This document shows positions 48,015 to 56,940 of a stretch of DNA of 64,000 bases, piece by piece. The DNA is from Streptococcus thermophilus (GTDB taxonomy: Bacteria; Actinomycetota; Actinomycetes; Mycobacteriales; Mycobacteriaceae). The notes below the pieces were generated by a model, which saw only the letters and a program-made list of their open reading frames with translations, had not been told where the DNA came from and made no database searches. How positions within the stretch are numbered: position 1 is the first letter of the stretch; each line of letters starts with the position of its first letter. Location of the stretch: NCBI GenBank assembly GCA_900618065.1, contig UYIL01000003.1:1984001-2048000 (forward strand). The letters run 5' to 3'. A program made the translations under genes and the position numbers.

Positions 48015-49077
48015 AACCCTGCTGATTGTTGGCGTTGTCCAGCAGGATAAGCAGGTCGCCGACGGAGTACTCGCTATCGAGCATCATGTTGTTCAAGTCC
48101 TCGACCGGCAGTTCGCCGTTCTCCACCTGGATGCGGGCGGTGTCGGCGATGTTGCGGGCGTCCTGGGCGTCGAAGCCGAATGTCTTCGCAGCATCCTCCA
48201 CCTGCTGGCCCTCCACAATGCCAGTGGTCAGACCCAGGATCGCAGCAACGAGTGCAGTATTGTTCTTCTCCAGCACCTCTAGCGAGTCAGAGATCTCGCT
48301 TTCGATCTCGGTGTCCTGGAACTGCTCGAGCACGCCGCCAGTGGCGTTCAGTTCGCCGGCGCTGAAGCGCGCGAACTGGCCCTGGTTGCCGTTGAACATA
48401 TTGGTGTCCACCGGGGTGTTGATGCCGGAGATGCGGCCGTTGTCGGAGCGCTGCCAAATGTCCACCTTGTCCCAGCCACCGACAGGGCGCGGTGCCTTGT
48501 TCTGCCACGCCGCCAGCCACAGCGGGTAGTTGGAGAACTCATCGGTGTCCCCCATCTTCTCTTCCCAGAAGTAGCGGTAGGTGTAGATGATCGGGGTGCG
48601 GCCGGTCTCACTCTCCACGATCTGAAGGAAGGTGCGCGTCCAGTCCTGGAGCTCTTTAGGGCTCAGGTCCTCATCGACCTCGAGGTCGAGCACCGGCGGC
48701 AGCGCGGTCTGCGGGCCGGTGTTGACCACGTTGGAGAAGTGGTGCGCCTGGGCAGAGGCATCGCGCGCCGGGCGGGCGAAGTGGTACGCACCGACGGAGA
48801 GGCCAGTGTCGGCCGCTTCCTGCGCGAACTTGTGGAAAGACTTGTCCGTGAAGTCCGTGCCTTCGGTGGCTTTAATGAAGGCGAAGCGCTGGTTGTCGCC
48901 CTTGACGGCGTTCCAGTCGATGGGGGTTTCTCCCCCGGTGTTCTGGTGGTTGGAGACATCCACGCCGTTGACGAAGTTGGCGTCGGTGTTCGCGTTGACG
49001 GGGCCGGCCACGAGCGCAGTGGCGAACAAGGCGATGGCACCGAAAAGGGCAGCAGGACGCAAGGATCGAGTCATCAT
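48004..49077 (-). CDS. Secreted GH25 muramidase (lysozyme M1 type)
   Basis: 357 aa from ATG 49077 (a GTG at 49086 is possible). Signal peptide (RPAALFGAIALFATALVAGP, cleaved near residue 30), then the GH25 barrel: VNGVDVSNHQ, FAFIKATEGTDFTD, GAYHFARP, PPVLDLEVDED (catalytic Asp/Glu), GRTPIIYTY and PLWLAAW. Cleaves the MurNAc-GlcNAc bond of peptidoglycan. After the barrel comes a helical ~120-residue C-terminal region with no wall-binding repeats that I recognise. Possibly used in cell-wall turnover. Its terminator lies inside the convergent gene. Confidence 0.92.
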   Translation of the reverse strand: MMTRSLRPAALFGAIALFATALVAGPVNANTDANFVNGVDVSNHQNTGGETPIDWNAVKGDNQRFAFIKATEGTDFTDKSFHKFAQEAADTGLSVGAYHFARPARDASAQAHHFSNVVNTGPQTALPPVLDLEVDEDLSPKELQDWTRTFLQIVESETGRTPIIYTYRYFWEEKMGDTDEFSNYPLWLAAWQNKAPRPVGGWDKVDIWQRSDNGRISGINTPVDTNMFNGNQGQFARFSAGELNATGGVLEQFQDTEIESEISDSLEVLEKNNTALVAAILGLTTGIVEGQQVEDAAKTFGFDAQDARNIADTARIQVENGELPVEDLNNMMLDSEYSVGDLLILLDNANNQQGSSE

Positions 49078-49147
49078 ATGCGCCACGTTAGATCACATGA
49101 GTCACAAGCGCCACACGCGACACGCAGATTCACCTGTACCCCATGAA

Positions 49148-50251
49148 TTAGAATGTGGCGCGTTCGATGACCTCCGGTAGAGCCGCCAGCAAAGCATCGA
49201 CATCCTCGTGCGTTGTTGTCCGCCCCAATGTGAACCGCAGAGCGCCGCTCGAGTCCACCCCCATCGCCTCGAGGACATGACTCGGCTGATTCACGCCGCT
49301 GTTGCAGGCGGAGCCGGTGGAGGCTTCGATTCCCTGGCCGTCGAGCAGCATGATCATGGCATCCCCGTTCGCCCCGGGGAATGTGAAGTGCGCGTGCCCG
49401 GGCAGGGCGGGCTCGACCGTCGTCACGCGTGCGGAATTAATCGCAGACGTGACACCCCCGACTAACCGGTCCCGCAGCGCGCTCAACCGCGCGTGTTCAC
49501 TCGCCATCTCCCCGACGGCTTCTTTCAGCGCCGCCGCAGTCGCGATGGCAGAAGCCACGTCGACGGTGCCGGGGCGGAGCCCGCGCTCCTGTCCCCCGCC
49601 GTGCACGGCGGGCTCGAGTTTGGGGCTGCGCCGGGCAAGCAAAAGCCCCACACCTCTGGGCCCTCCGAACTTGTGGGCGGATGCCGCCAGCGTGCTGAAG
49701 CTATGCGCGTGGAAGTCAACGGGAAGATGCCCAACGACCTGCACAGCATCAACATGGACGGGAGTGCCGGCGGCCGCGGCGCGCTCCGCTATCGCCTCGA
49801 CGGGTTGGATCGCGCCGGTCTCGTTATTGGCCCACATGCACGTTGCTAGCGCGGCGGGTTGGTCAAGAATGTCGGCCGGCTCGACGTGGCCCGAGGCATT
49901 TACCGGAAGAAGATCGACCTCAGCCCCTGGCAGCTTACCGACGACCTCCCGCACCGCCGGGTGCTCAATCCCCGTCGAGACGACGCGGGTGGATGGGCTC
50001 GCGTGGAACAACCCCTGGATGGCGAGGTTATCGGCTTCGGTGCCGGAGCCGGTGAAGATGACCTCGATCGGCTCGGCGCCGAGGAGGTCTGCGATGGTTT
50101 CGCGCGCTTCGGACAGCACAGAGTTCGCAGCGCGGCCGGAGCCGTATTGCGAGGCTGGGTTGAGAAGGTGGGCGTGCTCCACCCAAGCGTCCACCGCCAC
50201 CTGCCGGATCGGCGTGGTGGCGGCGTGATCGAAATACCTAACGGTTCTCAA
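49148..50251 (-). CDS. Cysteine desulfurase (NifS/IscS type)
   Basis: PLP enzyme giving sulfur from cysteine to Fe-S and thio-tRNA synthesis. 367 aa; YFDHAATTP at the start, GSGTEADNLAIQG, HVDAVQVVGHLPVDF, the PLP lysine in SAHKFGGPRGVG, and the catalytic cysteine in GSACNSGV (in the family's long loop form). TTG start 50251 overlaps the etfA stop by 14 bp with AAGG upstream, indicating coupling to etfA. Could supply mnmA at 40359. Confidence 0.93.
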   Translation of the reverse strand: MRTVRYFDHAATTPIRQVAVDAWVEHAHLLNPASQYGSGRAANSVLSEARETIADLLGAEPIEVIFTGSGTEADNLAIQGLFHASPSTRVVSTGIEHPAVREVVGKLPGAEVDLLPVNASGHVEPADILDQPAALATCMWANNETGAIQPVEAIAERAAAAGTPVHVDAVQVVGHLPVDFHAHSFSTLAASAHKFGGPRGVGLLLARRSPKLEPAVHGGGQERGLRPGTVDVASAIATAAALKEAVGEMASEHARLSALRDRLVGGVTSAINSARVTTVEPALPGHAHFTFPGANGDAMIMLLDGQGIEASTGSACNSGVNQPSHVLEAMGVDSSGALRFTLGRTTTHEDVDALLAALPEVIERATF

Positions 50252-51197
50252 GGGCCTTGATCAGCTCGGGGACGAACTCTTCGATGTCGGCGACGACACC
50301 AATGTCCGCGATGGCGAAGATCGGCTCGTCGCGTTCCTGGTTCACAGCCACGATCGTGCCGGAGGTCTGCATCCCGGAAGTGTGTTGGATCGCACCAGAG
50401 ATACCAAGAGCGATGTAGAGGTCCGGGGACACAGTCGCTCCGGTCTGGCCGACCTGGGTCTCGGGTGCGGCCCAGCCGAGGTCGACGATGTCGCGGGTGG
50501 AGCCGGTGGCGGCGCCGAGGACATCGGCGAGTTTCTCGACGTACTCGTGGTAACCCTCCCCCGATCCGACACCGCGGCCGCCGGACACGACGGTCGACGC
50601 ACCGGTGAGCTCAGGGCGGTCGGCGCGGGCCTTCGGGGTGAAACCCTTCACGGTCACATCGCGGTCGGTCTGTGCCGGCAACGGCATCGAGGCGAGCTCG
50701 CCGGCAGCCTCCTGCGGCTGGGCCTTCACGGAGCCGGGGCGAAGTGTGAAGATCGGGGTTTCTCCCCCGGCCACAGCCGTGGTGGAATAGCTGCCGCCGA
50801 AGATCTCGTGGTGGCCGGCTTTGTTGGCTTCGATGCCGATGACGTTGGCCAGCACGCCGGCACCGAGCCGCGCGCCGAGACGGCCGGCGATCTCGTTGCC
50901 GGTCACTGTAGCCGCGATGATGATCGGTGCGGGGTTGGCGGCACCGAGGGCCTGCAGGGCGTCGACCTCAGGAGTGATCAGGCGCTCGTCATAATCCTCC
51001 GTGGATGCGTCGATGACCTGGGCGGCACCGAGACGGGCCAGTTCCGGCGCAAGCTGCTCGGCGACACCGGGGGTGCCCACGACCACCGCCGACACGACAC
51101 CCAGGTCGCGCGCGGCGGTGATCAGTTCGCCGGTGATGGGGCTAAGTTCACGGCCCGCGTCCGAGCCGGCGTGTTCTGCAAGTATATACACGTGCAT
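50238..51197 (-). CDS. etfA: Electron transfer flavoprotein alpha subunit
   Basis: FAD-binding subunit of ETF, passing electrons from acyl-CoA dehydrogenases to an ETF-quinone oxidoreductase. 319 aa: N-terminal nucleotide-binding-like domain and the FAD domain with STVVSGGRGVGSGEGYHE, VGQTGATVSPDLYIALGISG and AIQHTSGMQTSGTIVAVN. ATG 51197; GGAGCC upstream; the etfB gene ends 12 bp before. The nifS gene begins inside its 3' end. Confidence 0.96.
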   Translation of the reverse strand: MHVYILAEHAGSDAGRELSPITGELITAARDLGVVSAVVVGTPGVAEQLAPELARLGAAQVIDASTEDYDERLITPEVDALQALGAANPAPIIIAATVTGNEIAGRLGARLGAGVLANVIGIEANKAGHHEIFGGSYSTTAVAGGETPIFTLRPGSVKAQPQEAAGELASMPLPAQTDRDVTVKGFTPKARADRPELTGASTVVSGGRGVGSGEGYHEYVEKLADVLGAATGSTRDIVDLGWAAPETQVGQTGATVSPDLYIALGISGAIQHTSGMQTSGTIVAVNQERDEPIFAIADIGVVADIEEFVPELIKALENR

Positions 51198-51209
51198 GGT
51201 GTGGGCTCC

Positions 51210-51983
51210 TTAAATGAGGTTGCGGGCGGCCAGGTGCTCCACCACTTGGGCGGCGATGTCGTCGGCGGGGCCTTCGAGCAGCTCGCCGGCGGTGCGCGGC
51301 GGCACCTCGGTCGCGCTAGTGACAGCGGTGGCAGACGGCACAGCCTCGAGTCCGATGTCAGCAGCACTGTAACGGGTGATCTCGTGCTTCTTCGCAGCTT
51401 TCATTCCCTTGAAGTTGGGGAACCGCGGCTTGTCGGACTGCTCAGTGACGGCGACGATCGCCGGAAGCGCCGCGGCGGCATCCCAGGTGCCGCGCTCGTC
51501 TTCACGGGTGCCGTGGATCTCACTACCGTCGATCCGCAGGTTGTGCGCCTGCGTCAATGCCGGCACCTGGCGGTATTCGGCGAGCATACCGGGCAGCACG
51601 CCGGTTGAGCCGTCGGAGGACTGGTTGCCCATGACCACCAACGAGAGATCGTCGATAGTTCCCAGCAACTTGTTCAAAGCCCATGCGGTGGCGATGGCGT
51701 CGGAGCCGGCGAGTGTGTCGTCGATAAGCGAAATGGCGTCGTCGGCGCCCATCGCGATGGCTTTGCGCAGTGCTTCTTCGCAGCCTTCCGGCCCCATTGT
51801 GACGGCGATGACCCTGTAGCCATCGTTCTCGTCGCGCAGGCGGAGAGCAGCCTCGACAGCGTATTCGTTGATCTCGTCGAGCACGTTGTCGGCGCTGGAG
51901 CGGTCGAGCGTGTTGTCGGCCGCGAGAGTTTTCGTGGACCACGTGTCGGGCACGTTTTTCACTAGAACGGCAATAGTGGACAT
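51210..51983 (-). CDS. etfB: Electron transfer flavoprotein beta subunit
   Basis: AMP-binding partner of EtfA. 257 aa from ATG 51983 (MSTIAVLVKNVPDTWSTKTL). DEINEYAVEAALRLRDE, VTMGPEGCEEALRKAIAMGADDA and VVMGNQSSDGSTGVLPGMLAE (AMP/FAD contact loop) are intact. TAGGCT ends 7 nt before the ATG; the promoter overlaps the stop of the upstream methyltransferase gene. It is the first gene of etfB-etfA-nifS. Confidence 0.95.
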   Translation of the reverse strand: MSTIAVLVKNVPDTWSTKTLAADNTLDRSSADNVLDEINEYAVEAALRLRDENDGYRVIAVTMGPEGCEEALRKAIAMGADDAISLIDDTLAGSDAIATAWALNKLLGTIDDLSLVVMGNQSSDGSTGVLPGMLAEYRQVPALTQAHNLRIDGSEIHGTREDERGTWDAAAALPAIVAVTEQSDKPRFPNFKGMKAAKKHEITRYSAADIGLEAVPSATAVTSATEVPPRTAGELLEGPADDIAAQVVEHLAARNLI

Positions 51984-51990
51984 GTGTGCG

Positions 51991-51996
51991 AGCCTA
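51991..51996 (-). promoter_or_regulatory. etfB -10 element
   Basis: TAGGCT on the minus strand, 7 nt before ATG 51983, partly inside the 3' end of the methyltransferase gene. The same hexamer and spacing precede nucS (60500-60505). Confidence 0.6.
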
Positions 51997-53148
51997 GCGC
52001 ACCCGCGCACTACATAGATATGCAGTGGCCGTGTCGCCGATGCGCGCGATGACCACCGCCATCGGTGTGCTGCCCTTGAGTTTCATTTTGTTGCGCAGCT
52101 GGTCAGGGTCGACATCGACGCCGCGCACGAGAATCTCAAGCGGGCCGGTGTCATGGGCCTGCAGCGCGGGTTTGAGCTTCTTCAGCGGCACTTCCTCGAT
52201 GAATGGAAATCCGGAGTGGTGCTCCGGAATGGCGTCGCCGGTAAGGAACGCGATGTGCGGGTCGAGCATCGCCAAATCGTGCTTGGCCGCCCAGTGGCGC
52301 ACGAGGCCAGCGCGGATCACAGCGCCGTCGGGTTCGACGATGAAGCGCCGCGGCTTATCGACGTCCACATCCTCCCCGGCCCCATCCGTGATCCGTTCGG
52401 TGAACCCCGGCTGGATCACCACTGCTTCCCGCTTCGCGGGGTCAAGGCCGGGAGTGTAGAGGCAGGCTTCTTTGACGGTGCCGTTCTCGCTGACGACACT
52501 GACCAGGCCGGGCCACTGCGAATAATCGATGCCGGGTGCGCACTTGACCGCCATTTCGGCGTAAGGGTAGGCGTCGAGCAAGTGCGGCAGCGGCGGGACG
52601 AGCTTGGCCGGGTCAGTGATGCGGCGGCCGTCTTTACGGCGGGCGGGGTCCGCAACGATAACGCGGTTGCTCGCGGGAGTGGTGACGGGGTGAAGAGCAT
52701 CCGCCACGGCCACACGGGAACCCACGTTGTGGCGTGCCATGAGCACGCGGGAAAAGTCGATGTCGGTGCCCAGCCAATCCATGCCCTGCGCTGTGACTGC
52801 GGGGGCTTCGGTGCCGATGGAACACGTCACGTCGTGCACCAACGAGGCCCCGGCGCGGGCGATGCGCTCAGCGCGCACCTGGGCGACAGTGTGCGGGGTG
52901 GCCTGCTGGGCCGCGTCGGTGTCGGTCAACCAGGACGGCGCAAGGGCCCCGTCGGGCAGTTTCAGGGCGAGAGTGCGCTGCGCGGTGACGAGTTCCATGA
53001 CGGCGCGGGAGTGCTCGCCGAAGACAGGCTCGAGCTTCTGCCTGTCGGCAAGTGCGGACTTCTTCGTCACCTCCAACTCCCCTGCCGCTTCGGCAATCCT
53101 TTCGAGGCGGCTGGCGAGGAAGCGGACCTCCTCCGGGCTAAAGCTCAA
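51994..53148 (-). CDS. Class I SAM methyltransferase with THUMP-like domain
   Basis: 384 aa. Central Rossmann methyltransferase motifs: VHDVTCSIGTEAPAV (motif I), GTDIDFSRVLMARHN (motif II), VADPARRKDGRRI (motif IV). The C-terminal ~100 residues (PLEILVRGVDVDPDQLRNKM...) fit the THUMP-like domain often attached to this actinobacterial group. Likely an RNA or small-molecule methyltransferase; target unknown. ATG 53148 overlaps the NUDIX gene's end by 11 bp and ends just before etfB. Confidence 0.82.
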   Translation of the reverse strand: MSFSPEEVRFLASRLERIAEAAGELEVTKKSALADRQKLEPVFGEHSRAVMELVTAQRTLALKLPDGALAPSWLTDTDAAQQATPHTVAQVRAERIARAGASLVHDVTCSIGTEAPAVTAQGMDWLGTDIDFSRVLMARHNVGSRVAVADALHPVTTPASNRVIVADPARRKDGRRITDPAKLVPPLPHLLDAYPYAEMAVKCAPGIDYSQWPGLVSVVSENGTVKEACLYTPGLDPAKREAVVIQPGFTERITDGAGEDVDVDKPRRFIVEPDGAVIRAGLVRHWAAKHDLAMLDPHIAFLTGDAIPEHHSGFPFIEEVPLKKLKPALQAHDTGPLEILVRGVDVDPDQLRNKMKLKGSTPMAVVIARIGDTATAYLCSARVR

Positions 53149-53965
53149 ACTTCTTGCCCATCCGGTTCACAGGGTTGGATTCGAACAGCTCGCGGTAACG
53201 CGGAATATCGACCGGGTCGCCGACAACCGCTTCGATCTCTTTGCCCTTGACGTGGTCCATGATGTCGTCCACGGAGGCGAACTCAGAAATGTCATAAAGC
53301 TGGGCCCACGTCGACGGGGCGAAGCGGACAAGGCCTTGGCGCCAACCGTCGATCAGCAGGCTCGGCGGGAACCAGTTCGCGTCGCTCGCTTCACCGGTGG
53401 CCACGTCAGGCTCCTGGCCGTGCGGGAGCTCGGCGACGAAGGTGAAAGTGTCGAACCAGGTTCCCTTCTCGCTCTTGCCCACCCAACGGCCCGAGGGCTT
53501 GAGCAGGGTTGCGTCCACATCCAGGCCGGTTTCTTCGAGCACTTCGGTGAACGAGAGCTCATGGCTCTCCAACCGCTTGCGGATTTGGTGGAAAGGACGG
53601 GCGTCTTGGAGGAGTTTGTCATTGTCGTCGACAAGCAAAAGCGTGCCTGTCTCTTCGAAGAGCTCACGCACGGCGGCGAACATGAGCGCGTGAGCTTGGC
53701 GCGGCTTGACGTCGAGCTGCTTGGCCAAATCGTGCACGCTGCGGCCGGACCAGAGCTCTTTCGCGTCTTCCTTGTCGGACGGGAAATCGCGGATGTCCAC
53801 GCCGCCGCCCGGGAAGACTGTCATGCCGGGATAATTGCGCATCGTGAGAACGCGCTCCTGCATCCAGACCTCCAGGCCCGCGGTGCCGTCGCGCACGAGG
53901 ATCACCGTGGCCGCCAAACGGCCGTAGTTGATCCCCTTCATGTCCTCCTCGTTGCGTGATGCCAT
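53138..53965 (-). CDS. NUDIX hydrolase
   Basis: 275 aa pyrophosphohydrolase. NUDIX box is split by a long insert: GGGVD (about 53-57) is followed after about 40 residues by AAVRELFEETGTLL (about 96-109), the helix with the metal-binding glutamates. This longer insert form is seen in the NUDT19-like CoA-pyrophosphatase group, so CoA or ADP-ribose-type substrates are plausible, not proven. Starts inside the ABC gene's stop (TAATG at 53963-53967) after GGAGGGG. Confidence 0.88.
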   Translation of the reverse strand: MASRNEEDMKGINYGRLAATVILVRDGTAGLEVWMQERVLTMRNYPGMTVFPGGGVDIRDFPSDKEDAKELWSGRSVHDLAKQLDVKPRQAHALMFAAVRELFEETGTLLLVDDNDKLLQDARPFHQIRKRLESHELSFTEVLEETGLDVDATLLKPSGRWVGKSEKGTWFDTFTFVAELPHGQEPDVATGEASDANWFPPSLLIDGWRQGLVRFAPSTWAQLYDISEFASVDDIMDHVKGKEIEAVVGDPVDIPRYRELFESNPVNRMGKKFEL

Positions 53966-54822
53966 TATCCCCTCCGGTGCGCTCCAGCACGGCGGGTCCT
54001 GCGGGCGAAGTAGCGGCCGTCTTCCTTGGTCAACGTGATCGGCTGGTGGTAAGCCTTGGTCAAGTTCTCACTGGTGAGAACATCGTCGATCAGCCCCTGG
54101 GCGACAATGTCGCCTTCGCTCAGCAGCATCGCATGAGTGAAGCCGAAGGGGATCTCCTCAACGTGGTGCGTGATCATGACAATCGCCGGTGCATCCGGGT
54201 CGAGCGCGAGGTCGCCCAGGTACGCCACGAGATCTTCGCGGCCGCCAAGATCCAGGCCTGCACCCGGCTCATCCATGACGAGCAGCTCCGGGTTGACCAT
54301 GATCGCGCGGGCGATGAGCACCCGCTTCTTCTCCCCGTCCGACAACGTTCCCCACCGGCGCCCGAGCAAGTGGTACGCGCCGACGTGGTCGAGCGAATCG
54401 TGGACTTGCTCGTAATCCACCTCGTCGTACTCCTCGCGCCAACGCCCCACCACTGCGTAACCGCCCGAGAGCACAAGGTCCTCCACCAGCTCGTCGGCTG
54501 GCACACGGTCCCCCAGCTCGGAGGTGGTCATGCCGATCACAGCGCGCAGATCACGCATATCCGTCTTGCCCAGCTGCTCCCCGAGGACGAACGCGGTGCC
54601 TGCCGACGGGTGCTCCTGGGCCGCCGCCATCCGGATCAACGATGTCTTACCTGCACCGTTAGGGCCGATGACCACCCACCGCTCATCCAGCTCAACTTTC
54701 CAGTCCACGGGGCCCACCAGCACGTTGCCGCCGCGGCGGAATTCCACGCCGTGGAAATCGATGAGCAGGTCCAGATCCGTCTCGGGATCGGTCGGTTGGT
54801 TCTGGGTAGTTTGATCAGTCAC
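53965..54822 (-). CDS. ABC transporter ATP-binding protein (orphan)
   Basis: 285 aa from GTG 54822. Walker A GPNGAGKTS, signature LSDGEKKRVLIARA, Walker B LLVMDEPGAGLD and H-loop ITHHVEE are all present, preceded by an acidic N-terminus. There is no permease gene nearby; NUDIX and methyltransferase genes follow on the same strand, so it could be a YlmA-like soluble ATPase or partner a distant permease. CACAAT ends 7 nt before the GTG and lies back-to-back with the glgE promoter. An upstream extension to 55038 runs antisense through glgE and is rejected. Confidence 0.88.
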   Translation of the reverse strand: MTDQTTQNQPTDPETDLDLLIDFHGVEFRRGGNVLVGPVDWKVELDERWVVIGPNGAGKTSLIRMAAAQEHPSAGTAFVLGEQLGKTDMRDLRAVIGMTTSELGDRVPADELVEDLVLSGGYAVVGRWREEYDEVDYEQVHDSLDHVGAYHLLGRRWGTLSDGEKKRVLIARAIMVNPELLVMDEPGAGLDLGGREDLVAYLGDLALDPDAPAIVMITHHVEEIPFGFTHAMLLSEGDIVAQGLIDDVLTSENLTKAYHQPITLTKEDGRYFARRTRRAGAHRRG

Positions 54823-54829
54823 GCCCCCT

Positions 54830-54879
54830 ATTGTGACGTATTTTCTTGCCCGGTGGTGTGACCCTGACTTCGCTAGTAT
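54830..54879. promoter_or_regulatory. Divergent leaderless promoters of the ABC gene and glgE
   Basis: CACAAT (minus, 54835-54830) ends 7 nt before the ABC GTG at 54822. TAGTAT (plus, 54874-54879) ends 7 nt before the glgE ATG at 54887. The two -10 boxes are about 40 bp apart, so the -35 regions overlap. Confidence 0.6.
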
Positions 54880-54886
54880 GGGAGCC

Positions 54887-56911
54887 ATGGCTATCGGACG
54901 CTTGGGTATCGACGATGTGAGGCCCCGCACCACCGACGGGGCACTACCGACGAAGGCAGTTGTTGGGGAGGTCGTGCCGATCTCCGCGCTGGTGTGGCGC
55001 GAAGGACACGACGCCATTGCGGCGACTGTCGTGATCACCGCCCCGGACGGTTCCTCCCACTCCGTGCTGATGACTCCGGAGGAGAACCGCCCCGATTACT
55101 GCCACGCGGTGTTCACCCCGGACACCGAAGGACTGTGGCGCTTCCGGGTCGAGGCATGGTCCGACCCGGTGGCGACGTGGCGCAACGCCGTGACCAAAAA
55201 GTCCGCGGCAGGCCAGTCCGCCGAAGAGATGTCGAACGATCTCATCCACGGCGCTGAGCTTCTGAAGCGGGCAGCCGCGCAAGCCGATTCCTCTCGGCGC
55301 GACGTGCTCACCGCTGCTGCCGCGGCGTTGGCGTCCGATGCCCCGCTGCGCGAGCGGCTCGCCCCCGCACTCGACAGCGATGTCACCCAGTCCCTGCGTT
55401 CCCGCCCCGTCCGCGACCTGATCACCAAGGGCCCGGAGTGCGAAATCCTCGTCGAGCGCAAGAAGGCGCTTTTCAGTTCGTGGTACGAGCTCTTCCCCCG
55501 TTCCACCGGCGGCTGGGATGAGAACGGCCGGCCCGTCCACGGCACTTTCGCCACCACGGCGGAGGCACTGCCGCGCATCGCCGCGATGGGCTTCGACACC
55601 GTCTACTTCCCGCCGATCCACCCCATCGGCGAAGTCAACCGCAAGGGCCCGAACAACACCTTGGTGGCCGAGGACGGCGACGTGGGCTCCCCGTGGGCCA
55701 TTGGTTCCGCTCTCGGCGGCCACGACGCGATCCACCCCGAGCTGGGCACGACCGACGATCTGCGTGCTCTCCTGGACCGGGCTGATGAGCTCGGCTTGGA
55801 GGTTGCGCTCGACTCCGCGCTGCAGGCCGCTCCCGACCACCCGTGGGCGGAGGAACACCCGGACTTCTTCACGGTGCTCGCCGACGGCACCATCGCCTTC
55901 GCGGAGAACCCGCCGAAGAAGTACCAGGACATCTACCCCATCAACTTCGACAACGCCTCCGGCATCATCTACCAGGAGATCTACCGCGTGCTGATGACGT
56001 GGGTGGATCTGGGCATCACCACCTTCCGCGTGGACAACCCGCACACGAAGCCTGTGGACTTCTGGCACTGGCTGATCAACAAGGTCCACGAGACCAACCC
56101 CGACGTGATCTTCCTCGCCGAGGCGTTCACTCGCCCACCGCGCTTGCTGGGTCTAGCTAAGGCCGGATTCTCGCAGTCATACACCTACTTCCCGTGGAAG
56201 ACCACGAAGAAGGAGCTGACCGGCTTCACGCAGGACTGCGTGCGTTTCGCCGACATTTCACGCCCGTCCTTCTGGGTGAACACCCCGGACATTCTCCAGG
56301 CCTTCATCCAGACCGGTAACCGCGCCGCGTTCGCCATCCGCGCCACCCTGGCATCCACCTTGAGCCCGCTGTGGGGCATGTACTCCGGTTTCGAGCTTTA
56401 CGAGCATGAGCCGGTCGCCCCGGGCAGCGAGGAATACCTCGACTCGGAGAAGTACCAGCTGCGCCCGCGCGACTTCGCCGGCGCCGAGGAGCGCGGTGAT
56501 TCCCTCGCCCCGTACATCACGCTGCTCAACCAGATCCGCAGGGACCACCCCGCCCTTCAACAGCTGCGCAACCTGCACTTCCATACCGCGGACAACGACC
56601 AGGTGATCGCGTACTCCAAGTTCGACGCTGCCACCGGCGACTGCATCCTCGTCGTGGTCAACCTCGACCCCACATACACGCAGGAGTGCAACGTCACCCT
56701 GAACATGGAGGCCCTCGGCTTGGCTCCCAGCACCACGTTCCCAGTGCACGACCTTGTCTCCGGCGCAGACTACGAGTGGACGATGCGCAACTACGTGCGC
56801 TTGAGCCCGACAGAGAATGTCGCGCACATCTTCCGGCTTCCGCTTATCGACGAATCCTTGCGCGACCCCCTCGCCTACCGCGACCTCGCCGACGCTGACT
56901 ACCGCCCCTAA
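54887..56911 (+). CDS. glgE: Alpha-1,4-glucan:maltose-1-phosphate maltosyltransferase
   Basis: GH13_3 enzyme adding maltosyl units from maltose-1-phosphate to a growing alpha-1,4-glucan. 674 aa. N-terminal domains then the barrel; DSALQAAPDHPWAEEHPDFF covers the insert near the maltose-1-phosphate site, the nucleophile is D383 (FRVDNPHTKP) and the acid is E412 (FLAEAFTRP), spaced by 29 as in Streptomyces GlgE. ATG 54887 is preceded by TAGTAT at 7 nt. A 29-nt gap separates it from glgB, with which it forms the usual pair. Confidence 0.95.
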   Translation: MAIGRLGIDDVRPRTTDGALPTKAVVGEVVPISALVWREGHDAIAATVVITAPDGSSHSVLMTPEENRPDYCHAVFTPDTEGLWRFRVEAWSDPVATWRNAVTKKSAAGQSAEEMSNDLIHGAELLKRAAAQADSSRRDVLTAAAAALASDAPLRERLAPALDSDVTQSLRSRPVRDLITKGPECEILVERKKALFSSWYELFPRSTGGWDENGRPVHGTFATTAEALPRIAAMGFDTVYFPPIHPIGEVNRKGPNNTLVAEDGDVGSPWAIGSALGGHDAIHPELGTTDDLRALLDRADELGLEVALDSALQAAPDHPWAEEHPDFFTVLADGTIAFAENPPKKYQDIYPINFDNASGIIYQEIYRVLMTWVDLGITTFRVDNPHTKPVDFWHWLINKVHETNPDVIFLAEAFTRPPRLLGLAKAGFSQSYTYFPWKTTKKELTGFTQDCVRFADISRPSFWVNTPDILQAFIQTGNRAAFAIRATLASTLSPLWGMYSGFELYEHEPVAPGSEEYLDSEKYQLRPRDFAGAEERGDSLAPYITLLNQIRRDHPALQQLRNLHFHTADNDQVIAYSKFDAATGDCILVVVNLDPTYTQECNVTLNMEALGLAPSTTFPVHDLVSGADYEWTMRNYVRLSPTENVAHIFRLPLIDESLRDPLAYRDLADADYRP

Positions 56912-56940
56912 CTCTCAGACCGAACCCGCAAAGGAACACC

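Noticed and set aside
54823..55038. 72-residue extension of the ABC ATPase into glgE
   Set aside because: Antisense to the start of glgE and past a promoter hexamer; GTG 54822 gives a normal protein.
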